In this document: one piece after another, positions 9,689 through 18,635 of the stretch | How positions within the stretch are numbered: position 1 is the first letter of the stretch | Layout of the letters: each line of letters begins with the position of its first letter | From: Serratia marcescens | Lineage (GTDB): Bacteria > Pseudomonadota > Gammaproteobacteria > Enterobacterales > Enterobacteriaceae | Assembly: GCF_006715005.1 (NCBI RefSeq) | Contig: NZ_VFMJ01000001.1 | Coordinates: 3,472,001-3,536,000, forward strand | Reading direction: 5' to 3' | Length of the DNA: 64,000 bases | The notes under the pieces: generated by a model | The model's database searches: none | Seen by the model: the letters and a program-made list of their open reading frames with translations, nothing else | Told to the model about the DNA's origin: nothing | Translations under genes and position numbers: made by a program

Positions 9689-9979
9689 TTATTTGCTCAG
9701 ATAGCGGCACAGATAGGCGGTCGCGTCGGCCACCTGCAGGTTGAACTCGCTGTGCCCCGGCACGAAGAACTTCTCGCCCGGCGTAAACACCTGCCAGTCC
9801 GGCGCCCCCGGCAGCAGCACTTTCAGCGCCCCGGTGATCACCGTCATTTCTTCCGGCTGCGCGGTGGAGAAGGTGTATTCCCCCTCTTCCATCACACCCA
9901 CGCTGGTAAGACCGATGCTGCTACTGTCAAAACCGATAGACTTCACTTTTCCGGCAAAATACTCATTCACTTTCAGCAT
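9689..9979 (-). CDS. ppnP: Pyrimidine/purine nucleoside phosphorylase PpnP
   Basis: Small cupin enzyme (formerly YaiE) that cleaves nucleosides with phosphate, giving the base and ribose 1-phosphate. It has 96 residues (E. coli 94), with [17 protein letters not shown] at the start, [18 protein letters not shown] in the middle and the cupin end [13 protein letters not shown]. In E. coli it lies next to rdgC, as here. The has cluster begins on its upstream side, so this gene marks the left border of that insertion. Confidence 0.94.
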   Translation of the reverse strand: MLKVNEYFAGKVKSIGFDSSSIGLTSVGVMEEGEYTFSTAQPEEMTVITGALKVLLPGAPDWQVFTPGEKFFVPGHSEFNLQVADATAYLCRYLSK

Positions 9980-10130
9980 AGACTGGCACCCGCGTAATCA
10001 TCTTGATGGAAAATCCATATTGGGGGATTGCGGTTGATCTGTCACTGGTTTTTCGCGCGAAATGCGATCCCGGCGCAGAGGCAAAGGTTTCCGTGCGTCA
10101 CGCTCAGGCCATCGCCATGAAACCACCGCG

Positions 10131-10922
10131 TCAAAAACCCGCGCCGCGTAAACTGAAATCGATCGGCAACGTCAATTCCACCGTGCCGTTGACATAAGCG
10201 TCCGCCGGCGGCGTCGGCAGCGGCGAAGCGCGTTTGACCAGCGCCTGGATTTCACGATCCAGCGACGGCAGCCCGGCGCTGCTGACCAGCGTTATCGCCA
10301 GCACATGGCCCTGCTTGTCCAACGTAAAACGCACCTGCCCGACGCCCTGGCGCTTCAGCCGCAATGCGTCTTTGGGGTAACGCTTAAAGCGATTAAGGCG
10401 GCTGTTGATGCGGCTGCGCCAGCTGTCCTCTCCTGCCTGCGCATAGGGCGTCAGGCGGGTTTGCGGCGCGGCCGTTTTATCCGCCCGGCCCGGCGGCGGC
10501 GCGCCGATGCTTTGCTCCTGAACCTTCGGCGGCGCGATCGTTTTCTCCTGCGGCGGCGTGCGCGGCAGGGGGTTTTTCTTCACCGGCTTGGGCGGTTTTT
10601 TCTGCTTTGGCGGTACGGCGATGTTCGGCCGTACGGCTTCAGGCACCTTCACCGTCGGCAAGGGTTCCGGCGGTGCCGGCGGTTCAACCTGAGGCGGCGG
10701 CGTCCTTTCTCCCGGCGGTTGTTTTACCTCGGCCGGGGCCTGCGGTGCGGCGGCCATCAGCACCATGACCGCCGGCGGTGGCACCCACGGCGGCGCGGCC
10801 TTGTCTCGCCAGGGCCAGAGCAGCGCCGCGGCCAGCAGATGCAGCGTCAGCACCAGCACCAGGCAGCGGCGCCAGGGCATGGCGGCACCGGGCGCGGCGA
10901 AAGGCAGCGACGAAACCGACAT
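10131..10922 (-). CDS. hasB: TonB-like energy transducer HasB
   Basis: Inner-membrane protein that passes proton-motive energy specifically to the HasR receptor. It has 263 residues. One membrane helix lies near residues 18-40 (CLVLVLTLHLLAAALLWPW). A long Pro/Lys-rich periplasmic spacer follows (about 50-150: PPEPLPTVKVPEAVRP, KKPPKPVKKNPLP), then a C-terminal TonB domain with RFKRYPKDALRLKRQG and GQVRFTLD. The ATG lies 2 bp after the hasE stop. A GTG two codons earlier would overlap hasE. Last gene of the has operon. Confidence 0.93.
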   Translation of the reverse strand: MSVSSLPFAAPGAAMPWRRCLVLVLTLHLLAAALLWPWRDKAAPPWVPPPAVMVLMAAAPQAPAEVKQPPGERTPPPQVEPPAPPEPLPTVKVPEAVRPNIAVPPKQKKPPKPVKKNPLPRTPPQEKTIAPPKVQEQSIGAPPPGRADKTAAPQTRLTPYAQAGEDSWRSRINSRLNRFKRYPKDALRLKRQGVGQVRFTLDKQGHVLAITLVSSAGLPSLDREIQALVKRASPLPTPPADAYVNGTVELTLPIDFSLRGAGF

Positions 10923-10924
10923 GC

Positions 10925-12256
10925 TCACTCTTCCGTCAGCGCCAGATGAAGGCGATCGGTCAGCGGTTTGAACAGGTAGTTCATCATCGAACGCTCGCCG
11001 GTGCGGATGAAGCCTTCGACCGGCATCCCCGGGCGGATCTCCAACCCGTTCAGGCGTTGCAGCCCCGCTTCGCTGACCTTGGCGCGCACGCTGTAGTAGG
11101 GCGCGCCGCTTTTCTCGTCGGTCAGGCGATCGGCCCCGACCAGCGTCACCTCGCCTTCGACGCGCGGCGTGGTGCTTTGGTTAAACGCCGAGAACAACAG
11201 CTCGACCGGCAATCCCACCTGCACCTTGTCGATCAGCTCGACCGGGATACGCGCCTCCACCTGCAACCCCCGATCGCTGGGCACGATCTCCATCAGCTGC
11301 TGGCCGGCGCCGATCACGCCGCCTTCGGTGAACACGCTCAGCCCCACCACGGTGCCCGCCACCGGCGCTTTCACCTGCGTATGGCCCAAATCGGCCTCCG
11401 CCTTGGCCAGGCGGTTATCCAGTTCGTCCAGCTTCATCCGCACCTCGGCCAACTGGCTGCTGACCTCTTTCTGATACTCTTCCCGCCGCTGGATCGCCCG
11501 CAGCTTCAGCTCCAGGATCTGGCGCCCCAGGCGGCCGATATTGCCGGTATCCTCGGACGCCTGGCCGTCAATCTGCGCATACTGTCCTTCCAGATCCAAC
11601 AGCCGATTGCGCGCCACATACCCCTGCGCCGCCAGCTTGCGCATGCCGCCCAGCTGCTCCTGCAACATGGCCTTTTGCCGCTGTTTGCTGGCGTAAGACT
11701 GCCGGATCCCCTCCAGCATCGCCTGCGATCCGGCGATGCTCTCCGCGATTGCCGCCAGCTCGCTCTGCAACGCCGCACGGCGGCTGGTGAACAGCTGCTG
11801 TTGCAACAGCATCAACGACATCACCTCCGGCTCCTCCCGCCGCGCTTGCAGCAATGCCGGGAAGGCGATCGCCTGCAGGCCGTCGCGTTCGGCCTGCAGC
11901 CGCGCCCGCTGCGCGGCGTTGCTCAACTGCTGGCTGCGCAGCGCATCGCGCTGGGTGCGGCTGTCGACGGTATCCATCAGCAACAGCACCTGCCCGGCGC
12001 GAACCCGGTCGCCTTCATGCACCTGAATTTGCGACACCACGCCGCCGCTCGGGTGCTGTACCGCCTTGCGGTTACCGGCCACCACCACGCTGCCGGAGAC
12101 CGGCACGCCTTTGTCCAGCGGCGCCAACAGCCCCCACAGCAGGAAACCGCCAAACCCCAACAGCACCAGCCAGCCGCCGAGCCGCAGATGACGCCCTTCG
12201 TCGAACTGCCGGGAAAGGGCGTCGATATCGCCGGGGATCACACTCTGATTGCTCAT
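10925..12256 (-). CDS. hasE: Type I secretion membrane-fusion protein HasE
   Basis: HlyD-family adaptor linking the HasD ABC transporter to an outer-membrane TolC-type channel for export of HasA. It has 443 residues, the length reported for S. marcescens HasE. It has a short cytoplasmic N-terminus, one membrane helix (about 28-46, LGGWLVLLGFGGFLLWGLL), a lipoyl-like half motif (VSQIQVHEGDRVRAGQVLL), long coiled coils, the second lipoyl half (VKAPVAGTVVGLSVFTEGGVI) and a beta-barrel end. It overlaps hasD upstream by 4 bp (ATGA). Confidence 0.95.
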   Translation of the reverse strand: MSNQSVIPGDIDALSRQFDEGRHLRLGGWLVLLGFGGFLLWGLLAPLDKGVPVSGSVVVAGNRKAVQHPSGGVVSQIQVHEGDRVRAGQVLLLMDTVDSRTQRDALRSQQLSNAAQRARLQAERDGLQAIAFPALLQARREEPEVMSLMLLQQQLFTSRRAALQSELAAIAESIAGSQAMLEGIRQSYASKQRQKAMLQEQLGGMRKLAAQGYVARNRLLDLEGQYAQIDGQASEDTGNIGRLGRQILELKLRAIQRREEYQKEVSSQLAEVRMKLDELDNRLAKAEADLGHTQVKAPVAGTVVGLSVFTEGGVIGAGQQLMEIVPSDRGLQVEARIPVELIDKVQVGLPVELLFSAFNQSTTPRVEGEVTLVGADRLTDEKSGAPYYSVRAKVSEAGLQRLNGLEIRPGMPVEGFIRTGERSMMNYLFKPLTDRLHLALTEE

Positions 12257-14043
12257 ACTTTTCGTTCACCGCTGGCCGTTTTTGCAAAGTTGGCGTAGTT
12301 GACGTTGAAGCCACCGCTGCTGCGGCCGACGTTGGCCGGTACGGCAGCGGGCGCAAAACCAGGCAACTTTTTCAGGATGGCGTCACTGGGGCCGAAGTGC
12401 TGCACCTGGCCAGCGGCCAGCACCAGCAATTTGTCGGTCGTCGCCAGGATCGCCGGTTTGTGAGTCACTAACACGATGGTGGTGCCGCGCGCCTTCAACG
12501 CTTCGATCGCCCGCTGCAGCGCCTCTTCCCCTTCACGATCGAGGTTGGCATTCGGTTCATCCAGCACTACCAACGCCGGAGAACCGTACAGCGCGCGCGC
12601 CAGCGCCACCCGCTGACGCTGGCCGCCGGACAGGCCGCTGCCGCCCTCACCCAGCTCAGTTTCATACCCTTTGGGCAAATGCAGTATCAATTGGTGCACG
12701 CCGGCCAGCGCGGCCGCGGCCACCACCTTCTCGGCGTCAACCTGGCCAAAGCGGGCGATGTTTTCCGTCAGGGTACCGGCGAACAGCTGGATATCCTGTG
12801 GCAAGTAGCCGATATGCGGCCCCAGCTGCTGTTTATCCCACTGCCGGATATCCGCGCCGTCCAGCCGCACGTCGCCGCTGAGCGGCGTCAGCGCGCCGAC
12901 CAGTTGGCGCATCAGCAGCGTTTTGCCCGAGCCGGATGCGCCAATGACGCCCAGCACCTCACCGGCCTCCAGACGAAAACTGACGCCGTGCAATACCGGT
13001 GCGCTCCCGCCGGGCGCGCTGGCGGCCAGCTGATTCACGGTCAAGGTGCCATTGGGGGCCGGCAGCGGCAGGCTCGCCGCCTGCGGCGGGTTGGCGGCCA
13101 GCATCACTTCCAGCCGCTGCAGAGACTGGCGCGCCGACGACCACTGCTTCCAGGCGCCGATCAGCTGATCGATCGGCCCCAGCACCCTGCCGATCAGGAT
13201 CGATCCGGCGATCATCATGCCCGGCGTAATGTCGCCGTTGACCGCCAGCAGCGCGCCGCAGCCCAACATCAGCGACTGCAGCGCCAGCCGCACGGTTTTC
13301 GACCAGGCGGTGACGGCGGCGATTTTCTCGCTGGCGCGGTTCTGCAACAGCAGGAACTGCTGATGCTGCCGCAACCAACGCAGGCGCAAGTCGGTCAGCA
13401 TCCCCATGGCGGCAATGGCTTCGGCGTTGCGCAGGTTGCCGTTGGCCTGCTGCGTGGCGCTCAGCGCGACCCGGCCAGCCTCCGCGAGCGGCGCTTGCGA
13501 CACTCGCTGGTTGAGCCAGGCCAGCAGCACCAGCACGATTACCCCGGCGCTGGCCAACGCGCCAAGCCAGGGGTGGAGCAGAAACACCACCAGCAGATAA
13601 ACCGGGAACCAGGGCGCATCGAAGAACGCAAACAGCGCATTGCCGGTGGCGAACTGGCGCAGGTTGGTCAGATCGTTCAGCGCCTGCCCCGCCAACGGGT
13701 TGCCGGTTTTCAGATTGGTTTCGAAGGCGGCGTCGTAGACCCGCTGATTCAGGCGCATATCCATCTGGGCGCCGAGGCGGATCACCACTTGACTGCGGAC
13801 CCACTCCAGCAGCCCCATAAACAGGTAAAGGCCGACCACCATCAGGGTCAGCATCGCCAGCGTCATGCGGTTGCCCGACGGCAACACGCGATCGTAGACC
13901 TGCAGCATGTACAGCGCCGGGGCCAGCATCAGCAGGTTGATCACCGCGGTAAACAGCGCGATGCCCCAAAATCCGCGCCGGTATGCGGCCAGCACGCTCA
14001 TCACTTCTCCGCGCCTGACGGCGTTTTTCATGGCGTTTTCCAT
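12253..14043 (-). CDS. hasD: Type I secretion ABC transporter HasD
   Basis: Inner-membrane ABC exporter that recognises the C-terminal signal of HasA and drives its one-step secretion. It has 596 residues. The membrane domain with about six helices fills roughly residues 25-300. Walker A GASGSGKT lies at 368-375, the signature LSGGQRQRVALARALY begins at 471, and Walker B is LVVLDEPNANLD. There is no N-terminal C39 peptidase domain, as expected for a PrtD/HasD-type exporter. An alternative start at the second Met would shorten it by four residues. Confidence 0.95.
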   Translation of the reverse strand: MENAMKNAVRRGEVMSVLAAYRRGFWGIALFTAVINLLMLAPALYMLQVYDRVLPSGNRMTLAMLTLMVVGLYLFMGLLEWVRSQVVIRLGAQMDMRLNQRVYDAAFETNLKTGNPLAGQALNDLTNLRQFATGNALFAFFDAPWFPVYLLVVFLLHPWLGALASAGVIVLVLLAWLNQRVSQAPLAEAGRVALSATQQANGNLRNAEAIAAMGMLTDLRLRWLRQHQQFLLLQNRASEKIAAVTAWSKTVRLALQSLMLGCGALLAVNGDITPGMMIAGSILIGRVLGPIDQLIGAWKQWSSARQSLQRLEVMLAANPPQAASLPLPAPNGTLTVNQLAASAPGGSAPVLHGVSFRLEAGEVLGVIGASGSGKTLLMRQLVGALTPLSGDVRLDGADIRQWDKQQLGPHIGYLPQDIQLFAGTLTENIARFGQVDAEKVVAAAALAGVHQLILHLPKGYETELGEGGSGLSGGQRQRVALARALYGSPALVVLDEPNANLDREGEEALQRAIEALKARGTTIVLVTHKPAILATTDKLLVLAAGQVQHFGPSDAILKKLPGFAPAAVPANVGRSSGGFNVNYANFAKTASGERKV

Positions 14044-14062
14044 CGGCTAAAAACGAGAAAAT

Positions 14063-14091
14063 GCCCGCCGGGGCGCGCGGCGCCGGCGGGC
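14063..14091 (-). terminator. Inverted repeat between hasA and hasD
   Basis: GCCCGCCGG (14063-14071) and CCGGCGGGC (14083-14091) form a 9-bp stem with an 11-nt GC-rich loop. On the minus strand it is followed by a T-containing but imperfect tail (ATTTTCTCG). This would partly terminate after hasA, or protect the hasA message. That fits the need for much more HasA than HasDE. Confidence 0.6.
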
Positions 14092-14103
14092 AAACGGCCG
14101 CGA

Positions 14104-14670
14104 TCAGGCCGCCAGCAGTTCCGGGCTGTCGGCATGCTGCACGCCCACCGCCGTCGCCGCCGCCACCTGATCGAAGGTGGAATTGACGCTCAGGCCGTAG
14201 TCGTCGAGGATGCCGTTCAGCGCGGTTTCCAGCGCGCCGGTATCGCCGGACATCAGGCCGTACACTACCTGGTGCACCACGCCATCGTGGCCCTGCGCCT
14301 GCAGGCTGCTGAGGTTCAGGCCGCCGAAGCTGACGTCAGGCACCTGGATGTTGTACGGCGTGGAGCCGCCGCCGTTCAGGCCGTCGCCGAACGACAGCGA
14401 ATCCAGCTGGCCATACAGGGTGTGCGCCGGGGCATTGAACAAGGTGTAGGTCAGGTTGCCGCCCGCCACGAACGAGGTAACGTTGTTGGCGGTGCTGGTC
14501 ACAGCGTATTGGCTGCCGGACAGGCTGCCGCCATAGAAGCCGCCGCTGTTGGAGTCGGTGACGTTACCGTTGGTGTGGTTGATATCGCCAAATGACGACG
14601 CCCACTCGTTCAGATAGTTATGGATGCTGTAGCTGCCGAAGCTGCTGTCATAGTTGACTGAAAATGCCAT
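14104..14670 (-). CDS. hasA: Secreted haemophore HasA
   Basis: Extracellular protein that takes haem from host haemoproteins and hands it to HasR. It has 188 residues, exactly the known length. The axial haem ligands His32 and Tyr75 and the Tyr-supporting His83 are all at their published positions. There is no cleaved N-terminal signal. The C-terminal tail (ADSPELLAA) is the type I secretion signal read by HasD. A longer in-frame start exists, but [12 protein letters not shown] is the known N-terminus and is preceded by a GGAGATAGAG ribosome-binding site. Compared from memory with S. marcescens SM365, residues after about 105 look identical, while the N-terminal half carries a number of substitutions. 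Confidence 0.98.
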   Translation of the reverse strand: MAFSVNYDSSFGSYSIHNYLNEWASSFGDINHTNGNVTDSNSGGFYGGSLSGSQYAVTSTANNVTSFVAGGNLTYTLFNAPAHTLYGQLDSLSFGDGLNGGGSTPYNIQVPDVSFGGLNLSSLQAQGHDGVVHQVVYGLMSGDTGALETALNGILDDYGLSVNSTFDQVAAATAVGVQHADSPELLAA

Positions 14671-14717
14671 TTCTCTATCTCCATTGATGAATGGCGCCCC
14701 TTGCGAGGCCGCCCTTG

Positions 14718-14733
14718 TGCTCAAGAATGAGCA
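14718..14733 (-). promoter_or_regulatory. Hairpin in the hasR-hasA intergenic region
   Basis: TGCTCA (14718-14723) and TGAGCA (14728-14733) pair around a 4-nt loop, within the 78-bp gap between the hasR stop and the hasA start. It may act as an attenuator or RNA-processing site that sets the hasA:hasR ratio. Its role is inferred only from its place. Confidence 0.4.
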
Positions 14734-14748
14734 ACGCCCTTTTACTGC

Positions 14749-17448
14749 TTAAAAACGGTATTCCACCCCGCCCTGCACGGTGCGGCCGCGCCCCAGGGTA
14801 TTGGCCAGCGTCTCGCCGTAGCTGACGACGTAGGCGCGGTTGGTCAGGTTCTCCACCGAGCCGCGCAGCGTCAGGCTGTCGGTCAGTTTGTAGCTGGCGT
14901 ACAGATCGAACAGGGTGTACTTCGGCCAGTCGGCCAGGTACGGGTAGTTGGACGGCACCGAACTGTCCTGATAGCCCGGCGCGAAGCGCACGGTCACCCC
15001 GGCGTCCAGCTTGCGATCGAAGGCGCGGCCGCCCAGCGTGACCGAGCCGCGATCGCCCGGCAGATAGGCGGCAGTGCCGAACTGCGAGCCCCCGTCGCAC
15101 GTGACGGCATCATTGGACGCGGCATCCGGTTCAACATAGAAGTTGCCGCGGCGCGAACCGTCGCCATAGCGCAGGCGTCCTCCCAGCCAGGCTTTGTTCG
15201 AGCAGAACTCGTTTTTGCCGATCATGTGGGTGTAGGTCAGATCGGCGTAGAACACCCCGGCGTCATAGTTGAGCTGGTACTCCAGCCCGCGGAAGCGGGT
15301 TTTCGACAGGTTGTTGACGTAAGCGGCATTGCCGATGCTCGGCTGCACCAGCCCCGGTTTATTGCGGTCTATCGCCAGGTTGATGTAGTTATCCACTTTG
15401 GTGTCGAAGTAGGCCACCTTGGCCACCAGCCGATCGCCCTCAAACCACAGATCCGGCTGCTGCACGTTGAACCCGACTTCCCAGGCGCGCGAGCGCTCGG
15501 GCTGCAGAAACGGGTTGGGGTATTGCGTGGAGGAGCCGTGCGCGCTGCCGTTGGTCAGCGTTTCGGTGATCGCCGGTGGCCGCCAGGATTTGCCGTAGGT
15601 GGTATACAGCTCCAGCCACTCCACGCCGGGGCGCACCGCCACCGCCAGCGTCGGCGACAGCTTGCCCTGATCGCGGTCAACCGCCCAATCTTCGCGGGTG
15701 GTGGTTGAACAGCCGGTCAGACGCAGCGCTTTGCAAGGATTGTCAATCGTGTAGCGTTGCCCATCCTTGGCCAAATCCGGATAGCTCAGGCCGGTCTGGC
15801 CGCGCAGGCGATAGCGGTCGTAACGCAGCCCGCCCTCCAACGTCAGCCAGCCGTCGTAGTCGTAGGTCAGGTTGGCGAACAGGCTGGCGACCGAACGATT
15901 GCCGGCCGGCGTCACCCCTTCCATGCCCTGACGAGAAGAGTCGCTGGTCGCCTTGTCGTAATAGAACTCCAGCCCGTAGTTGGCGCGGAAGTCATGCCCC
16001 GGCGCCAGGCTGAAGCGCGAGGTGTTTTGCGCCTGCGCGCCGTAGGTACGCAGCCGGGTACGCGTCGCGTAGCCGTTGTCCAGCAGCGAGCTGGTGCTGT
16101 AGGTGTCGCTGTCGTCCTGAGTATCGACGTAATACAGCTTGGCCTGAAAATCGAGCCAGTCGACGCCTTCCGGCGCCAGGCTGTAATCAAACGCCGCGTT
16201 GCGCGCCATCACGTCGCTGTAACCGGTGCGCTTCCAGCCCAGTTCATAGGGTGGGCGAGTGCCCAGGTTGGTCAGCGTGCCGGCGATCGGCGACGCGGTC
16301 TGGGTCTGCAGATAGCTCAGCTGCAGGCGCTGATTGGCGGGCAGATTCCAGCCCACCTTGGCCAGCCGCGAGTGCATGCGGTAATTGGTGTCGGGGATTT
16401 TGTTGTTCTTGATGCTCTCGGCGTAGCGATCGTAATTGCCGGTGTCATTATTGATACGAATGTTACCGATATCGCCCTTGTTGCCGGGCCAATAGTCGCC
16501 GAGGTGGCGTTCGCTGGCGGCCAGCAGGATATCGCCGGTTTCGTTGCCCAATGCCAGTATGCCGCTGCCGATGAAGTGGGTGCCGTTATCGCCGGTGCTG
16601 GCGTGCAGCTTGCCGCCCAGCTCTTTGCCCGGCGCCAGGAAATCGCTCGCGCTGACGGTATTGAAGGTGGCGATGCCGCCGAGCGTGCCGGCGCTGCCCA
16701 TGCCGCCGGTGGTGCCCTTGTCGATGGTCACGCCGGACAGCAGTTCGGAATCGATGTACATGGTGCCATTACGCTGGCCATGGCCGCTCTTTTGAAAATT
16801 CTGCCGCATGCCGTCGATATTCATGTTCACCCGGCCATAGTCTTGTATGCCGCGGATGTTGACCGACAGCGCCGGATCTTGCTGGCTGACGCTGGAATAG
16901 GCCCCCGTAGTCTGCTCCAGAATATCGGCCGCGTGCCGCGCCGGGCGGTTGTCCATCTGTTCGCGGCTGATGACGCTGACCGAGCGCGGTTCGTCGTAAA
17001 CCCAATCGTTGGCGTTGATGCCGCCGGCGCCCAGCACCGTCAGGCTGTCCAGCGCCAGCGCGCCACCGTCGCCGTTTGCCGCTGGCAACCGGCTCAATAC
17101 GATCTGCCCCTGCGGCTGCAGGCGGAAAGCCACCGGATTGTCGCCAATCAAGCGCCGCAGGCCCTGTTCAACGCTCATGCTGCCGTTCAGCGCCGCCGCC
17201 TGCATGCCGTCGAGCTTCACCTCGTCGAAAAATACCTGCATATCGGCCTGCTCGGCGAAGCGCAACATGGCGCTCTGCAGCGGCTGCGCCGCAATGTTGA
17301 AATTCTTTTGCTGTGCGGCCTGCGCGCTGCTCGCATCAGCCTGGGCGTCGAGCGCTACCGCCGGCTGAGTCAGCATCATCGCCGCCAGCGCGGCGCGTAT
17401 CGCCGTGGCCAATCGGCCGGCCGGCGTGGTTCCCTTGTGAATAAACAT
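14749..17448 (-). CDS. hasR: Haemophore/haem receptor HasR (TonB-dependent, with signalling domain)
   Basis: Outer-membrane receptor that binds HasA and haem, imports haem with HasB energy and signals to HasS. It has 899 residues, as published for S. marcescens. A signal peptide (to about residue 30, AALAAMMLTQPAVAL) is followed by the N-terminal STN signalling domain (FNIAAQPLQSAMLRFAEQAD...), the plug with a TonB box region, and the 22-strand barrel ending in VQGGVEYRF. The ATG giving MFIHKGTTPAGR is preferred over a TTG ten codons earlier, which overlaps no good ribosome-binding site. hasA follows after 78 bp. Confidence 0.96.
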   Translation of the reverse strand: MFIHKGTTPAGRLATAIRAALAAMMLTQPAVALDAQADASSAQAAQQKNFNIAAQPLQSAMLRFAEQADMQVFFDEVKLDGMQAAALNGSMSVEQGLRRLIGDNPVAFRLQPQGQIVLSRLPAANGDGGALALDSLTVLGAGGINANDWVYDEPRSVSVISREQMDNRPARHAADILEQTTGAYSSVSQQDPALSVNIRGIQDYGRVNMNIDGMRQNFQKSGHGQRNGTMYIDSELLSGVTIDKGTTGGMGSAGTLGGIATFNTVSASDFLAPGKELGGKLHASTGDNGTHFIGSGILALGNETGDILLAASERHLGDYWPGNKGDIGNIRINNDTGNYDRYAESIKNNKIPDTNYRMHSRLAKVGWNLPANQRLQLSYLQTQTASPIAGTLTNLGTRPPYELGWKRTGYSDVMARNAAFDYSLAPEGVDWLDFQAKLYYVDTQDDSDTYSTSSLLDNGYATRTRLRTYGAQAQNTSRFSLAPGHDFRANYGLEFYYDKATSDSSRQGMEGVTPAGNRSVASLFANLTYDYDGWLTLEGGLRYDRYRLRGQTGLSYPDLAKDGQRYTIDNPCKALRLTGCSTTTREDWAVDRDQGKLSPTLAVAVRPGVEWLELYTTYGKSWRPPAITETLTNGSAHGSSTQYPNPFLQPERSRAWEVGFNVQQPDLWFEGDRLVAKVAYFDTKVDNYINLAIDRNKPGLVQPSIGNAAYVNNLSKTRFRGLEYQLNYDAGVFYADLTYTHMIGKNEFCSNKAWLGGRLRYGDGSRRGNFYVEPDAASNDAVTCDGGSQFGTAAYLPGDRGSVTLGGRAFDRKLDAGVTVRFAPGYQDSSVPSNYPYLADWPKYTLFDLYASYKLTDSLTLRGSVENLTNRAYVVSYGETLANTLGRGRTVQGGVEYRF

Positions 17449-17485
17449 GCGTGTGTGTTCCACCCGAAAGAATGCCAAACTAAGT

Positions 17486-17504
17486 GATAATGGAAATCAA
17501 TCTC
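17486..17504. promoter_or_regulatory. Fur box at hasR
   Basis: GATAATGGAAATCAATCTC matches the 19-bp Fur consensus at about 14 of 19 positions. It lies just upstream of the hasR start and downstream of the HasI-type -10. This would let iron-loaded Fur repress hasR directly, as well as through hasI. Confidence 0.65.
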
Positions 17505-17511
17505 GTTTAAA

Positions 17512-17545
17512 CATAAGGACGTTCCGGGAGGCAAAAACCCGTAAA
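17512..17545 (-). promoter_or_regulatory. HasI-type (ECF sigma) promoter of hasR
   Basis: On the minus strand TTTACGGGTTT (17535-17545) is followed 12 bp later by ACGTCCTTATG (17512-17522). The same -35-like block, the same 12-bp gap and the same ACGTC core precede hasS. Shared spacing and sequence ahead of two HasI targets make this the likely HasI recognition site. Confidence 0.75.
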
Positions 17546-17605
17546 GATTTTTTACAGAAAGTGAAAATAGCGGCGAAACGGGCATCCCGGCCCGCCTTTA
17601 GCCGC

Positions 17606-18559
17606 TCAGTAAAGCAATGTGATGCCGGGGAGATTCAGTTGGCGGGCGGAGAGTTCCTGACGAATGGCGCCGACGCCGTCGTCGAGTTTATTGAGCGCGA
17701 ACACGCCGCTCACCGTGCGCGCTCTTAGCGCGGGATTGACCGCCACGATGCGGGTTTCGCGATAGCGATTGAGCTGCGCGAGCGCCTGCGTCAGCGGTTG
17801 GCGGTCGATCACCAGCCAGCCGCGCCGCCAGGCGTCATCGCCGGCCGTTTGCCTCGTCAGCCACAGCAGGCCGCTGCGGTAATGCGCCGCCTGACGTTGC
17901 GCGACCACCAGCGAGCGCTCGCCGCGCTCGAGCGTCACCCGCACGCTGTGCTGATGCACGCTGACGTCTACGCCCTGCCCGGTGCGCGCCACGCTGAACT
18001 CGGTGCCCAGCGCCTGCGTAACGCCGTTTTCCGCCTCCACCCTGAACGGGCGACGTTCCGCCCCGCCCAGCGGCGCGACGATAAAATAGGCGGTACCGCG
18101 CAGCAGCCGCACCTTGCGCTCGTCTGCAGAATACGCCAGCGCGATCGCGCTGCCGCTGTCCAGCGCCACCCGGCTGCCGTCCGGCAGCGCGACTTCGCGC
18201 ACCTCGCCGCGAACGGTTTGATAATCCGCCTGCAGGCCGATCCACAGATCCGGCCCACGATAAACGCCGAAGGAAACGGCGATCGCCACCGCAGCCGCCA
18301 CCGCCCAGCGGGGCCATCGATGGCGAGAGGGCGTTTTCAGCGCCGCCACCTGCGGCTGTAACGCCTGCCGCTGCTCTGGCGGCAGCTGCCCCAGCGTCGC
18401 CCAAAGCAGGCGAGCCTGACGCAGCGCCGCCGGATGCTGCGGATCATCGGCCAGCCAGGCGTCCAGCGCTTGCCGCCGATCGTCGGGCAGCGCCCCTTCG
18501 GCCAGGCATACGGCCCAGGCCGCCGCCTGCTGTCGCACCTGTGCGGTTAGCGGTTTCAT
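17606..18559 (-). CDS. hasS: Anti-sigma factor HasS (FecR family)
   Basis: Inner-membrane protein that holds HasI inactive until HasR is occupied by haem-loaded HasA. It has 317 residues. The N-terminal cytoplasmic sigma-binding part (1-80) carries a DUF4880-like helix set (AAAWAVCLAEGALPDDRRQALDAWLA in pieces). One membrane helix lies near residues 85-100 (WAVAAAVAIAVSFGVY). The periplasmic FecR domain follows (GEVREVALPDGSRVALDSGSAI, VRLLRGTAYFIV). It ends with an STN-like region that contacts the HasR signalling domain. It lies between hasI and hasR and is preceded by a HasI-type promoter. Confidence 0.94.
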   Translation of the reverse strand: MKPLTAQVRQQAAAWAVCLAEGALPDDRRQALDAWLADDPQHPAALRQARLLWATLGQLPPEQRQALQPQVAALKTPSRHRWPRWAVAAAVAIAVSFGVYRGPDLWIGLQADYQTVRGEVREVALPDGSRVALDSGSAIALAYSADERKVRLLRGTAYFIVAPLGGAERRPFRVEAENGVTQALGTEFSVARTGQGVDVSVHQHSVRVTLERGERSLVVAQRQAAHYRSGLLWLTRQTAGDDAWRRGWLVIDRQPLTQALAQLNRYRETRIVAVNPALRARTVSGVFALNKLDDGVGAIRQELSARQLNLPGITLLY

Positions 18560-18593
18560 GATGACGTAGACCCCTGTTTTTTCTGGTTATAGG

Positions 18594-18625
18594 TTAAGAC
18601 GTCTGAGGGCGGATAAACCCGTAAA
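18594..18625 (-). promoter_or_regulatory. HasI-type promoter of hasS
   Basis: TTTACGGGTTT (18615-18625, minus strand) and, 12 bp on, ACGTCTTAA (18594-18602) repeat the architecture found before hasR. Control of hasS by its own sigma factor gives negative feedback. It lies just past the hasI stop codon. Confidence 0.75.
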
Positions 18626-18635
18626 AAAATTGCCA

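Noticed and set aside
12679..14595. 638-codon open frame on the plus strand over hasD and hasA
   Set aside because: It is antisense to two well-established genes. The His/Gln/Arg-rich composition is the usual shadow of high-GC coding DNA.
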